In this document: in pieces, positions 46,468 to 55,821 of the stretch | Layout of the letters: every line of letters starts with the position of its first letter | Numbering within the stretch: position 1 is the stretch's first letter | Source of the DNA: Idiomarina xiamenensis 10-D-4 | GTDB taxonomy: Bacteria; Pseudomonadota; Gammaproteobacteria; Enterobacterales; Alteromonadaceae | Direction: 5' to 3' | DNA length: 64,000 nucleotides | Assembly: GCF_000299895.1 (NCBI RefSeq) | Contig: NZ_AMRG01000004.1 | Location: 124,001-188,000, forward strand | Notes under the pieces: model-generated | The model's database searches: none | Seen by the model: the letters and a program-made list of their open reading frames with translations, nothing else | What the model was told of the DNA's origin: nothing | Position numbers and translations under genes: made by a program

Positions 46468-46743
46468 GACGTGCTGTAACGCACTCGCAAAAATGGTATT
46501 GAAAAACGCTCCGCCACGGAACCATGGATGAAGTGCCGTGACGAAGCGTTGCGCCAACCCTAAGAGGACAATGCTGGGGCCCTTCCTTGAGCCAAAAGCC
46601 GCCTTGGCAACCGCAGCAAGGATAGGCATGAAGCAGTATAACTAACTGCCAGTGTAGTATCGGAGGAATACGAGAAAGCAGACAACATCAGCCACTAAAG
46701 ACTGACAACTCAACCGCTACATCGGAATGGTTAAATGGCGGGT
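46468..46743. other. Hairpin-rich intergenic stretch, possible structured RNA
   Basis: 276 bases without a reading frame. It holds an imperfect 46-base hairpin (46505-46550) with arms AACGCT-c-CG-c-CACGG and CCGTG-a-CG-a-AGCGTT, then smaller stems TCCTTG/CAAGGA, GCAGT/ACTGC and GTTAAA/TTTAAC. The base order looks unlike nearby coding DNA. It could be an RNA, a decayed mobile element or a convergent termination region; no known family was recognised. Confidence 0.4.
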
Positions 46744-47082
46744 TTAACGACGTGGTTTGACACCCAACAAGTGCAACCAAGCGTCTTTATACATCACCCA
46801 ATCGCCTAACAGGCTGTACCAAGGGAGGCTAAAAGTCGCCGGCTTATTGCGTTCAAACAAGCCATGACCGAGCCAGGCAAAGCCATAACCTGCCAACGGC
46901 ACCCATAGCAATAACCACGCATTACCTTGGTAGATGGCTGACGCAATGATCAGTAATACTAAACTGCTACCGATATAGTGCATGTAGCGGCAACGCGGGT
47001 CGCTATGCTCGCGCAGATAGTAGGGATAAAATTCGGCAAAACTCGAAAACTGGGCCGTTTTTGGGGCGTTGTCACTGCTCAC
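46744..47082 (-). CDS. DUF962 / Mpo1-like membrane protein
   Basis: About 112 residues with two TM segments. Family marks: FYPYYLREHSDPRCRYMHYIG (conserved His pair), PLAGYGFAWLGHGLFERNKPATF, PWYSLLGDWVMY. Yeast Mpo1 of this family is an Fe2+ dioxygenase in 2-hydroxy-fatty-acid alpha-oxidation, and the His residues that would bind iron are present. The start is GTG 47082, overlapping the GNAT stop (GTGA); GTG 47085 is also open. Confidence 0.88.
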   Translation of the reverse strand: MSSDNAPKTAQFSSFAEFYPYYLREHSDPRCRYMHYIGSSLVLLIIASAIYQGNAWLLLWVPLAGYGFAWLGHGLFERNKPATFSLPWYSLLGDWVMYKDAWLHLLGVKPRR

Positions 47083-47729
47083 CACGAGCTACCCGCGGCG
47101 CGCGCATAAAACATTAGATCCCCGCTCACACCCTGTACCGACAACTGTGTGATTGAACGATAATGATGACGTTGAAACAACGGCATCAAATGAGGTTGTG
47201 TGACCAACACCGCCACACCTTGCGACTCGCTGTCTTCATTGAGCACGGTTGCCGCCGCACTGACCAATAAATGTGACAACCCTTGCTGTTGGTAACGCGG
47301 ATGTACCGCAATAAAAGCCAACATATGAAATTGCTCAACTGGCATTGCTTGCTGGATCAGGCGCTCTTTCTCAATCACTTGACGGGTGCTTAGATAGCCC
47401 GCGGTTAACAACATTTTTAAACGCCAGTGCCAATAACGCCCCGGCCCAAAACTAGCGCCCGGGCGGGTTAAGCAAGCAACACCCATGAGGGTATCGCCGT
47501 CGCGGATACCGACAATCGGTTGTCCGCTTTCCCAAAACGCGGCTAAATCCTCACGAATGGCAGCTCTTAAACGCTTTTCGTAGTCGGCTTTGTGGCCCTG
47601 AAAAAGCTGTAAAAACAACTCATCGTCATGATAAGCCTGATACAACAACGAGGCTGCCAGCTTGAGATCTTCGGCAGTCAAATACACCAGTTCACCGCTT
47701 AAGCGAGTTGCAGTAGCTTGTTCGGACAT
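47079..47729 (-). CDS. GNAT-family acetyltransferase
   Basis: 216 residues. GNAT core at about 135-205: MLAFIAVHPRYQQQGLSHLLV (motif A, Q-x-x-G-x-S/G) and PLFQRHHYRSI (motif B). The N-terminal half (YLTAEDLKLAASLLYQAYHDDELF) resembles the YP-x-D-P-type GNATs with larger acceptors. Upstream of and coupled to the DUF962 gene. Acceptor unknown. Confidence 0.82.
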   Translation of the reverse strand: MSEQATATRLSGELVYLTAEDLKLAASLLYQAYHDDELFLQLFQGHKADYEKRLRAAIREDLAAFWESGQPIVGIRDGDTLMGVACLTRPGASFGPGRYWHWRLKMLLTAGYLSTRQVIEKERLIQQAMPVEQFHMLAFIAVHPRYQQQGLSHLLVSAAATVLNEDSESQGVAVLVTQPHLMPLFQRHHYRSITQLSVQGVSGDLMFYARAAGSSW

Positions 47730-47869
47730 CGGCGCCCCCGTTGCTGTCGTTCAGTATCATGTATTTAGTAGCACGGATTTAGTAACAGCTATTTAATAAA
47801 AAATATGCAGTGCTGGCGTTTTAGCCGCTAAACCTGTGCTACGCGCTGTTGTCATCCAAGGTAGCCTGA

Positions 47870-48241
47870 TTAATGCAGCCTGTCGAGCGCCAATTGACCA
47901 CTACCGATCAACTGCTGGTCTTCAAAAACCAGTGGCGTGCATTCGTCTTTGGTGGTTAAACCGTCGCCTTTCACGCGCTGTGTACGATAGTACAACACTT
48001 GATAATCGTCGCCATCGATACGCACCGACTCGCTAAAATCGGGGACGCCTAATTGTTCGCGCACCAACGGCAGCGATGTACTCATGGTCAAACTAGCGAT
48101 CATCGCACGATTGCGCTGTTCGCGCTCCGATTCGCTATGTTGGTTACTGTCGCTAGCGTGCTTTTCGGTGACAATTAAACAGCCGGGTAAGGTCAGTACC
48201 AACGGTGCCGTTAAACAAATTACAGCGAGTTTTTTATTCAT
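47870..48241 (-). CDS. DUF3192 lipoprotein
   Basis: 123 residues with signal peptide and lipobox LPGC (Cys21), then a small domain. Seen: SLPLVREQLGVPDFSE and the family-defining KGDGLTTKDECTPLVFEDQQLIG. The LG-x-P pattern recalls the SmpA/BamE fold, in line with an outer-membrane role (inference). AAGGAT precedes the ATG. A paralogue with an uncleaved TM lies at 55443. Function unknown. Confidence 0.88.
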   Translation of the reverse strand: MNKKLAVICLTAPLVLTLPGCLIVTEKHASDSNQHSESEREQRNRAMIASLTMSTSLPLVREQLGVPDFSESVRIDGDDYQVLYYRTQRVKGDGLTTKDECTPLVFEDQQLIGSGQLALDRLH

Positions 48242-48429
48242 CAGGTTATCCTTATTAGGTGATCACTTATTAGGTAATTACTGAGTAGGCAATTGCCCTA
48301 TCGATGTTTCCCCAGTCTTTCCCCAACAGATAAGCAACCCGCGTGCCACTTGTAACCTATTGATTTTTATAGAACAGATAAATCCACCACGAATAAATAC
48401 TCAGCAATAATCGTCAAATTCGCTAATGA

Positions 48430-49050
48430 TTAGCGAATATCCTCAGGCATTTCAATGACTCGCGGTGTCAGTTGCTCAATAAAGCTAGCCAAATCCTCGG
48501 TGAGCATTTGATGTTGCGGTTTACCTACCCATTCCAATCCCATGGCGCCGCTGACACAGTCTTGCGTCAGCAACAAATCGTCGGCGTCAGCTGCTAACCC
48601 AAGAAACAACGTGATCGGTTGTTTTAAGCGACGCTTCATCAACACATGCCCGGCTAAATTCTGCAAAAATCGTTGGCTATCCTGGTCGCACTGCATATGC
48701 AATAAAAGCAGCGGTTGTTGCTGCCAACTGACCTCGACGTCGGCGCTATAACCAAAATTAAAATAATCACGAAAACTATCGGGAAACGGCTGCTCTAAGG
48801 CATGTTCGAGGTCACTAAAGTCTAGCGCTTGTTGACGCCGCTGCGGCGCCCATTCAACCCAACCATCAGCGCGTCGCTGGGTATAAATCGGCGCCTCGGG
48901 CCAATCATCAATCAGTTCGGTAAGCAGCGGCTGGCCGGCCTCGTGGTAAGCGGCCTGATAGCGTTGATAAAAGTTCGCTAACGCGCGTTGCACCGCGGAG
49001 TCTGATGCGGATTGGTTGATTGCTGGAGAATGTGGATCGGCAACTGCCAT
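48430..49050 (-). CDS. syd: SecY-interacting protein Syd
   Basis: Peripheral cytoplasmic protein that binds SecY and may check faulty translocons. 206 residues. Seen: ALDFSDLEHALEQPFPDSFRDYFNFGYS, LLLHMQCDQD, and the conserved LFLGLAADADDLLLTQDC ... GLEWVGKPQHQMLTEDLASFI. Divergent from queF, as in enterics (syd-queF). Confidence 0.93.
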   Translation of the reverse strand: MAVADPHSPAINQSASDSAVQRALANFYQRYQAAYHEAGQPLLTELIDDWPEAPIYTQRRADGWVEWAPQRRQQALDFSDLEHALEQPFPDSFRDYFNFGYSADVEVSWQQQPLLLLHMQCDQDSQRFLQNLAGHVLMKRRLKQPITLFLGLAADADDLLLTQDCVSGAMGLEWVGKPQHQMLTEDLASFIEQLTPRVIEMPEDIR

Positions 49051-49200
49051 CTTAACCTCTTATTTGTTGTCAAAGCGGTGGTGGCAAACAGCGACAGCTA
49101 GCATCGTGCCAAGCGCTTTGTATTTGCTTGCAACAAGGCAAGCCCGTAAACTGTCGTGCGCCACAAGAATGAGCCTAAGACTAGCCGCCGGAGGGGTGTG

Positions 49201-50112
49201 ATGGCAAATGCAAATGAGTTAATGCAGCAACTAAAACTTGGTAAACACACCGATTACCCCGAGCACTATAGCGCCGACTGGCTGCAAGCCGTTCCGCGTC
49301 AAATTAACCGTGATAGCATCGGCTTGCACGCTGCAACCAAACTACCCTTTCATGGTGTTGACGACTGGACCGGTTACGAATTGTCTTGGCTCAATCAATT
49401 GGGTGTTCCACAAGTAGCGGTAGCGCGGTTTCGGGTGCCTGCCGATAGCCCTAATTTGATTGAGTCGAAGTCATTCAAGCTGTACTTAAACAGTTTTAAT
49501 GAACAGCAATGGCAAGATTGGCAAAGCGTTACCGACACCATGATCCGCGACCTCAGTGCCTGCGCCGGTGCGCCAGTGACGGTTAAATTATTCAGTTTGG
49601 CGGAATTTACGCAACAGCCGATACAAAACCTGCCCGGGCAATCTATCGACGACTGTTTAAACGCTCATCCTGACCAACCAACGGCAGCGCCGATCAGCAC
49701 TTACGATTACCAGCCGACGCTGTTAGCAGGTGCAGCAGATTTAACTAGCGACGTGGTCAGCGAGACGCTACACAGTCACCTGCTTAAATCCAATTGCTTG
49801 ATCACTAATCAACCGGACTGGGGATCGCTGTTAATACGTTATCGGGGACCGAAAATTGATCGGCAAGCGCTGTTGCGTTACCTGATTTCGTTTCGCCGCC
49901 ATAATGAATTTCATGAACAATGTGTGGAGCGTATTTTTACCGACTTGATGCACTATTGTGGTTGTCAGCAATTGACCGTTTATGCGCGCTATACGCGCCG
50001 TGGCGGGTTGGATATCAATCCGTTTCGTTCTAATGTGGCAACCAGTGCCGCAGAGAATGCCGACGATAATGCCGCAGAGCCACTGCTAGTACAGCGGCTC
50101 TGTCGGCAATAG
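49201..50112 (+). CDS. queF: NADPH-dependent 7-cyano-7-deazaguanine reductase QueF
   Basis: Reduces preQ0 to preQ1 for queuosine in tRNA. Two-domain (type II, E. coli-like) QueF of about 303 residues from ATG 49201, with GGAGG upstream; the longer frame to 49156 lacks one. Active Cys in [14 protein letters not shown]; substrate-contact motif [15 protein letters not shown]; and the C-terminal [13 protein letters not shown] with the catalytic/proton-relay Glu. Divergent from syd. Confidence 0.95.
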   Translation: MANANELMQQLKLGKHTDYPEHYSADWLQAVPRQINRDSIGLHAATKLPFHGVDDWTGYELSWLNQLGVPQVAVARFRVPADSPNLIESKSFKLYLNSFNEQQWQDWQSVTDTMIRDLSACAGAPVTVKLFSLAEFTQQPIQNLPGQSIDDCLNAHPDQPTAAPISTYDYQPTLLAGAADLTSDVVSETLHSHLLKSNCLITNQPDWGSLLIRYRGPKIDRQALLRYLISFRRHNEFHEQCVERIFTDLMHYCGCQQLTVYARYTRRGGLDINPFRSNVATSAAENADDNAAEPLLVQRLCRQ

Positions 50113-50138
50113 CCTAAGCGTGTTTATCAGCAATAGCC

Positions 50139-51950
50139 TTAAGCGTCTTTGTCTGCGGCTGGGTAGTCGATACCTAGCCACTGCTCAAAACGCTGCCGCT
50201 CGGCGGCACTGGCGTCTGGGTTAACGATAACTTTCGCCTTGCCCTTAGGTTTAGCCCCTAACGTTACAGTTTTCTGCTGCAGTTGATCGCGGCGGAAAAA
50301 ACTCACCTGAATTTCATCGCCTGGCTGCTTCATCGCCAACAACGTCGCTAAGCGCTTCTCGGTGACTCGGCTGCCATCAATCGCCACGATAATATCGTCC
50401 GGCGTAAAGCCCGCCTGCCAAGCTGGCTCGCCACGCGACACACGGGTTAGTTGTACACCGTTGTCGTGGGCTTTAGTTTGCCAGCCAAGATTAACTTGCT
50501 GGGCACCATCATCGTCGCCATAAATCAGCTTAAGACCAACATCCGCCAGCAACTTATCCAAGTCGATATCAGCCGGAGAAGTGACATACTGCTGCCACCA
50601 ATCTTGCCAGCTTTGCCCGGTTAATTGCTGCAAAACAGCCAGCACATCGGCTGGTTTAAACCCTTGTTCATCGGCGTCAAATTGTTGATATAGCGCATCG
50701 TGTACATCGCGATAACTGACTTTGCCGTCGCTACGCTTAAGCAACTCAATGTCCAGCAGCCACGACACTAGCTCGCCTTCTGAATAGATATTCACCGACG
50801 AATTGTGAGCACGATCACCCGACTGGTCAATCCAAGCCTCGAATGACGATTGTGCTACCGACATCACCTTGCGACCTGGCTTGTTGCGGTGGCGTTCAAT
50901 GTCTTTGGCTAAATTAGCAAAGTACTCTTGCGGCTCCATAATGCCAGCGCGTAACAACAAGTGATCTTGAAAATAGCTGGTCGAGCCTTCGGCTATCCAC
51001 AACAATTCGGTGTAGTTCTCTTGCTGATAATCATAAGGCACTAGGCCATCAGGACGATACGCTTTAACGTTCCAAGTGTGCACAAATTCATGCGAGGTGG
51101 TCGACATGAACGACAAATAATCATCGCGCTCGGCAAAGGTATCGCGTGGACGCTGAATAATGGTCGAGTTTTTATGTTCGGTAGCACCACCAGCGCCACT
51201 GGTGGCGTGGATCATAAACACATAGCGTTGAAACGGATAACTACTCCAAATACTACCCGCTTCGGCGACTAATTTTTGAATATCGGCCACGGTTTTATCG
51301 ACATCGTAGTTACCTTGCCCCCAAAATACGACTTCGTATTGACGGCCGTTTTGCGCAAACTTACGTAACTCGTTAACACCGGTTTCAATCGGCGAATCGA
51401 CCAACACATCCCAGTTTGGCGCAACAAAGCTGTGCTCACCGTTAGCCGCCATGCCCGATACGCTGCGCCAGCCAGCGGGCACATCTAAGCTGACTTGCAA
51501 CGGCTGTTGACGCGACTGCTCGCTGTACATGAATACCGCCGAGGCATCTAAATAGGCGTGGCTATCGTCGATATGACGGCTACGGCGACCCAACTGGTTG
51601 GCGTACAATTCATAGTTAATGGTGACATCACCAGCGTTGTCTAAAAACACCCGCCAAGTACTTTTATCGATTTTTTTCCAGCGCAGTTCAGCACCATTTT
51701 CAGCGGTTGCAGAAAAATCACGAACGCCGTTGGCTAGGTCTAAAATGTGATAAAAGCCAGTTCGCCAAGCCGGCATCTTAACGTCAACATAATCGCCGCT
51801 TTGCTCAGCGAAAGTGGTGGTTACGCGCGCACTGTGGTGCTCTGGTGAGGTTAAATCAATGTGATAGTCGGTATCGGCATAAGCTACCGTACTCGCTAGT
51901 CCGTTAATTGCTACTGTCAGCGCACTTAACGTCGCCAGTTTACGAATCAT
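50139..51950 (-). CDS. M61 family metallopeptidase with PDZ domain
   Basis: Periplasmic peptidase, 603 residues. Signal peptide (MIRKLATLSALTVAINGLASTVAYA). Zinc site HEFVH (in STTSHEFVHTWNVKAYRP) with the third ligand Glu in LWIAEGSTSYFQD, as in glycyl aminopeptidase. C-terminal PDZ (about 480-575, AGFTPDDIIVAIDG). Substrate unknown. TAGAGG precedes ATG 51950. Confidence 0.92.
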   Translation of the reverse strand: MIRKLATLSALTVAINGLASTVAYADTDYHIDLTSPEHHSARVTTTFAEQSGDYVDVKMPAWRTGFYHILDLANGVRDFSATAENGAELRWKKIDKSTWRVFLDNAGDVTINYELYANQLGRRSRHIDDSHAYLDASAVFMYSEQSRQQPLQVSLDVPAGWRSVSGMAANGEHSFVAPNWDVLVDSPIETGVNELRKFAQNGRQYEVVFWGQGNYDVDKTVADIQKLVAEAGSIWSSYPFQRYVFMIHATSGAGGATEHKNSTIIQRPRDTFAERDDYLSFMSTTSHEFVHTWNVKAYRPDGLVPYDYQQENYTELLWIAEGSTSYFQDHLLLRAGIMEPQEYFANLAKDIERHRNKPGRKVMSVAQSSFEAWIDQSGDRAHNSSVNIYSEGELVSWLLDIELLKRSDGKVSYRDVHDALYQQFDADEQGFKPADVLAVLQQLTGQSWQDWWQQYVTSPADIDLDKLLADVGLKLIYGDDDGAQQVNLGWQTKAHDNGVQLTRVSRGEPAWQAGFTPDDIIVAIDGSRVTEKRLATLLAMKQPGDEIQVSFFRRDQLQQKTVTLGAKPKGKAKVIVNPDASAAERQRFEQWLGIDYPAADKDA

Positions 51951-52250
51951 AAGTCAGCCTCTATTGGTCAGATTACGGCAAATATACTAACACGTTTAAA
52001 GCGCACAGACCGCTACCAGCGAGCGCCGCTAACCGCTTACCCACGACAACTTAACGAAAATTCAGCAATTCTTCGCTTGCCTAAGCCGATCGCGATCAAA
52101 AGATACGCTCTTTTTGTTAGTTTGCTCGCCTCTACTTACGCTAAACAACACATAGGCGACTAGCGCCCAGCGCGGTAAAATGGCTAGCGACATCCATTTG
52201 TCATAAATCGTCTATAGTATGGATAACGTCATAGTGACATAGGTACGCTA
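51951..52250. other. Divergent intergenic region, nothing recognised
   Basis: 300 bases between the M61 peptidase and diguanylate cyclase genes. A TATAGT (52213-52218) may be the -10 of the cyclase gene, but no good -35 is spaced from it. No reading frame or repeat seen. Confidence 0.5.
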
Positions 52251-53843
52251 GTGGATTCGAAAAATACCCAGCAACTCGAACTCGAACAAATCAGCAAACG
52301 CTTACAAGACGCGTTAACCGCACGCACTCAGCTAGAGTATCGTTATGAGCAAGATGTTAGCCAACTGAGTCGCTTTATTGCGCAGCTGATCACGGCGGGG
52401 CAAGGCTTAGATGGTCAATTAGACGGTCCACTCATGAAGTTGCGCCAACAACTACAAAGTAAACCTGATTTGGACTTACTGGCGCCACAACTCAAGCAGC
52501 TAACCCATAACTTACAAGCCTTTGGCCTAAAGCTAAAACAACAGTTACGCGACTGTTACGACATCAGCAACGAAGTGACCGAATACTTACGGACAAAATT
52601 CAGTCAGCAGCCGCAGCAACGGCAACAACTCAGACAGTTGCTCGATGCTTTAGATAGCCCCAATCTAACCCTATTACACTATGTGCCAATATTATTATCG
52701 TTGTTAAAGCTGTTACAACAGTTGCCAGTCGCTAAGCACAAAACGGCTGAGGCTCACGCCGAGGATGCGGGTACGACACAGACGTCAATGGCGGCAGACG
52801 ATATTCGACAGATCCGCGATGAGCTGCTTAATCAACTCAGCATGATCGAATTCCCACAAGCCAGTGCCGCCGACGTCAATCAATTACGCCAAGCGCTACT
52901 ACAAACCGAGCAACGCGACCAGTTACTGCAGCAATGCTTGGCGATTATTCGTATCATCGTCAAAAACATTCATCAAGAACGACTCTCGGCGCAACAATTC
53001 TTGCTGTCGTTAAACGACACCTTGGCGTTAGTCCATGCTGGACTTGCCGAAGTTGATCAAAGCAGTCAGCAACATCATCAGGCGCAACGGCAATTAAGCG
53101 AACAAATTCAGAATGATGTACAGGGCATGAGTAACAGTGTAGAGTCGGCTACACAGCTGCAAGATTTGAAACGTGATATTCAGCAGCATGTCAGCATCAT
53201 TGCTCAAGCACTGCAGAAAAAAGCCTCGTTAGAGCAACAACAGCAGCAAGACATGCAGCGCCAGTTAGCGCAGATGCAAACACGTTTACAAGAAGTGGAG
53301 CACGAGGCCGACAGCTATAAAAAGCGGTTGGCCGAACAAAAATTCAAAAGCTTACAGGATTCGCTAACACGGCTGCCTAATCGAACCGCGTTTGAGGAAC
53401 GTCTGGAGCTTGAATATAAGCGTTGGCAACGCGCTAAAACGCCGCTGGCGTTAGCGGTTGCCGACATCGATCATTTTAAGCGTATCAACGATAACTATGG
53501 TCACATTGCTGGCGATAAAACGCTGCAAGTTATCGCAAACATGCTGAAGAAGTCATTACGGGAAACCGACTTTGTGTGTCGGTACGGCGGTGAAGAGTTT
53601 GTCATTATTTTTCCACAAACCGCTATTGCAGAAGTGACTGCGGTGTTGAACAGCACACGGGAAAGGATTAAACAAATCCCGTTTAAGTTTCGTCAACAAG
53701 ACATTCGCATCAGCATATCGATAGGCGCAGCAGGTTTTACTCGTCCACAGGACGACATCGCACAAGTGTTTGAGCGCGCCGATAAAGCGCTCTATCGTGC
53801 CAAACGTCAAGGACGTGACCAAGTAGTTATCGACGCCAGCTAA
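52251..53843 (+). CDS. Diguanylate cyclase (GGDEF) with N-terminal coiled-coil region
   Basis: 530 residues. The C-terminal GGDEF domain (about 365-528) has the active site RYGGEEFVIIFP, LTRLPNRTAFEERL, DIDHFKRINDNYGHIAGDKTL, and an inhibitory I-site RETD exactly five residues before GGEEF, so it should be an active, feedback-inhibited cyclase making c-di-GMP. The first 350 residues are Gln/Leu-rich helices and coiled coil with no TM segment and no known sensor. The start is GTG 52251. Ends 62 bases before ppnN. Confidence 0.93.
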   Translation: MDSKNTQQLELEQISKRLQDALTARTQLEYRYEQDVSQLSRFIAQLITAGQGLDGQLDGPLMKLRQQLQSKPDLDLLAPQLKQLTHNLQAFGLKLKQQLRDCYDISNEVTEYLRTKFSQQPQQRQQLRQLLDALDSPNLTLLHYVPILLSLLKLLQQLPVAKHKTAEAHAEDAGTTQTSMAADDIRQIRDELLNQLSMIEFPQASAADVNQLRQALLQTEQRDQLLQQCLAIIRIIVKNIHQERLSAQQFLLSLNDTLALVHAGLAEVDQSSQQHHQAQRQLSEQIQNDVQGMSNSVESATQLQDLKRDIQQHVSIIAQALQKKASLEQQQQQDMQRQLAQMQTRLQEVEHEADSYKKRLAEQKFKSLQDSLTRLPNRTAFEERLELEYKRWQRAKTPLALAVADIDHFKRINDNYGHIAGDKTLQVIANMLKKSLRETDFVCRYGGEEFVIIFPQTAIAEVTAVLNSTRERIKQIPFKFRQQDIRISISIGAAGFTRPQDDIAQVFERADKALYRAKRQGRDQVVIDAS

Positions 53844-53866
53844 GGCGCTGTAAACACAGCCTTAGC
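53839..53866 (+). terminator. Hairpin over the cyclase stop codon
   Basis: GCTAAGG (53839-53845) pairs with CCTTAGC (53860-53866), with inner stem CTGT/ACAG. No U-tract follows, so it may attenuate or only stabilise the mRNA end before ppnN. Confidence 0.4.
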
Positions 53867-53904
53867 GGCGTGATAAGCGTAGTAAGTTCAGGAGAACGAC
53901 ATTA

Positions 53905-55260
53905 ATGCGAGCTAGTATTTCCCCGCAGGGCAGCATGTCACTGCTGTCACAATTAGAAATTGAACGACTCAAACAATCGTCGAACAGTGATTTATACAAA
54001 CTTTTTCGTAACTGCTGCCTAGCGGTATTAAACGCCGGTAGTAACACCGACAGCAGTGCTGAAATTTACGACCGTTATCAAGATTTTGCGGTTAATATTT
54101 TACGCCGTGAACGTGGCGTCAAATTAGAATTAATCGAACCCCCGCAAGAAGCCTTTGTTGATGGCGTTTTAATTAACGGTATTCAAGAGCATCTAGAAGC
54201 CGTATTACGTGACATTCTGTTCACCGGTGACCGTTATAATGTCGAATCGTTAGTCGATGCCGACAGTGCCACCCTCACCCATGTGGTATTTGATATTCTG
54301 CGTAACTCACGCACCATCAAACCGATGGACGAGCCTAGCATGGTGGTGTGCTGGGGCGGCCACTCGATCAGCGAAGTTGAATACAAATACAGCAAAGAAG
54401 TCGGTTATCAATTAGGCCTGCGCGGCTTGAATATTTGTACCGGTTGCGGTCCGGGCGCGATGAAAGGCCCGATGAAAGGCGCCACTATCGGCCATGCCAA
54501 GCAACGTTTAGCTAATGGCCGTTATTTGGGCTTAACCGAACCGGGCATTATTGCCGCTGAGCCACCTAACCCGATTGTTAACGAGCTGGTCATCCTGCCC
54601 GATATCGAAAAACGCTTAGAAGCCTTTGTGCGTACCGGTCACGGCATCGTCATCTTCCCCGGTGGCGCTGGCACCGCAGAAGAGCTGTTGTATATTTTGG
54701 GCATTATGATGCACCCGAAAAACCAGCAGCAAAGTCTGCCGATTATTTTAACCGGTCCGCCAAGCAGCAAAGCTTACTTTGAAGCCTTGGATGAATTTAT
54801 TAAACAAACGCTGGGTGAAGAAGCCCGTAACTGGTATCGCATCATCGTCGGCGACCCACAAGCGGTTGCGCAACATATGCACGCCGGTATGGCCAGTGTA
54901 CGGCAGTATCGCCGCGATTCAGGCGACGCTTACTACTTTAACTGGACGCTGTTTATCGATGAAGACTTCCAGCATCCGTTTGTGCCAACCCACGAAAACG
55001 TCGCCAATTTGAACCTGCACACCGAGCAAGCCCCAGAAAAGCTGGCCGCCAACCTGCGCCGTGCTTTCTCGGCAATTGTCTCAGGCAACGTTAAAGACGA
55101 AGGCATTCGTCGCATTAAAGAGCACGGCAAGTTCGAAATCCATGGTGAGAAGCAGCTGATGCAGCGGCTAGATAAGTTACTGCAAGCCTTCGTCGAGCAA
55201 GGCCGCATGAAATTGCCCGGGTCGGTTTATCACCCCTGCTATAAAGTTATTACCGACTGA
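53905..55260 (+). CDS. ppnN: Nucleotide 5'-monophosphate nucleosidase PpnN (YgdH)
   Basis: Cleaves purine and pyrimidine NMPs to base and ribose 5-phosphate; in E. coli it is activated by (p)ppGpp. 451 residues: N-terminal domain ([16 protein letters not shown]), LOG-type Rossmann core with [31 protein letters not shown] and [16 protein letters not shown] (PGGxGTxxE), and the C-terminal domain. AGGAGA precedes the ATG. Followed by a clear terminator. Confidence 0.96.
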   Translation: MRASISPQGSMSLLSQLEIERLKQSSNSDLYKLFRNCCLAVLNAGSNTDSSAEIYDRYQDFAVNILRRERGVKLELIEPPQEAFVDGVLINGIQEHLEAVLRDILFTGDRYNVESLVDADSATLTHVVFDILRNSRTIKPMDEPSMVVCWGGHSISEVEYKYSKEVGYQLGLRGLNICTGCGPGAMKGPMKGATIGHAKQRLANGRYLGLTEPGIIAAEPPNPIVNELVILPDIEKRLEAFVRTGHGIVIFPGGAGTAEELLYILGIMMHPKNQQQSLPIILTGPPSSKAYFEALDEFIKQTLGEEARNWYRIIVGDPQAVAQHMHAGMASVRQYRRDSGDAYYFNWTLFIDEDFQHPFVPTHENVANLNLHTEQAPEKLAANLRRAFSAIVSGNVKDEGIRRIKEHGKFEIHGEKQLMQRLDKLLQAFVEQGRMKLPGSVYHPCYKVITD

Positions 55261-55288
55261 TTTTAAGTGAGTCGGACATTTAGCTACA

Positions 55289-55316
55289 AGCCTGACCTTA
55301 CCTCTCAGGCTTTTTT
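55289..55316 (+). terminator. Rho-independent terminator of ppnN
   Basis: AGCCTGA (55289-55295) and TCAGGCT (55305-55311) with a 9-base loop and six T, 28 bases after the stop. Confidence 0.88.
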
Positions 55317-55442
55317 ACTTTAAGAAGTGGAGATTCAGCTTATGCTTCAACTAGGCTTGTGTGTTTGAATTCGCTACACTAGCTGATAGCTTTTTTTTTG
55401 GCTGTCGATGCGCGACTAGCTGCCCATAAGTGATGTGGACGA

Positions 55443-55817
55443 ATGAAAACAAAAGTATTTAAAATTGTGGCGATTGGCTTTTTAATTTATGCCGCCGCTG
55501 CGCTGGCTATTCTGTCGCTGTATCAAGCCGATCCAAACAGTATGAACTGGCAAGAGCGGGAAACCTTCAATCTAAAAAATATTGGTTTGCTGGATATTGG
55601 TACCCCCAAAGATGACGTCATCCGAAAACTGGGGTCGCCGGATATTAGTGAAGGCAAAGAAACCGAGAAGGGACCGGTACTGGTGCTGTTTTATCGTACT
55701 CATCATGTTAAATCGGACGGCATCACCACACGCGATGAATGCACACCGTTGTTGTTTCGCGATAACCTGTTGATCGGCTGGGGCGAAGATGCCTACAGCG
55801 AGTATCTGAAGTTTTAA
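55443..55817 (+). CDS. DUF3192 family membrane-anchored protein
   Basis: 124 residues. One N-terminal TM (KIVAIGFLIYAAAALAILSLY) without lipobox, then LDIGTPKDDVIRKLGSPDISE and KSDGITTRDECTPLLFRDNLLIGWG. It matches the lipoprotein at 47870 along the whole domain, so the two are paralogues. The G-x-x-KDDV-x-x-KLGSPD pattern is SmpA/BamE-like. Function unknown. The next gene starts 5 bases after the stop. Confidence 0.9.
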   Translation: MKTKVFKIVAIGFLIYAAAALAILSLYQADPNSMNWQERETFNLKNIGLLDIGTPKDDVIRKLGSPDISEGKETEKGPVLVLFYRTHHVKSDGITTRDECTPLLFRDNLLIGWGEDAYSEYLKF

Positions 55818-55821
55818 ACTG

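Noticed and set aside
46505-46550. Integron attC site or group II intron piece
   Set aside because: The hairpin lacks the GTTRRRY/RYYYAAC core sites, and no domain V sequence or reverse-transcriptase frame is nearby.
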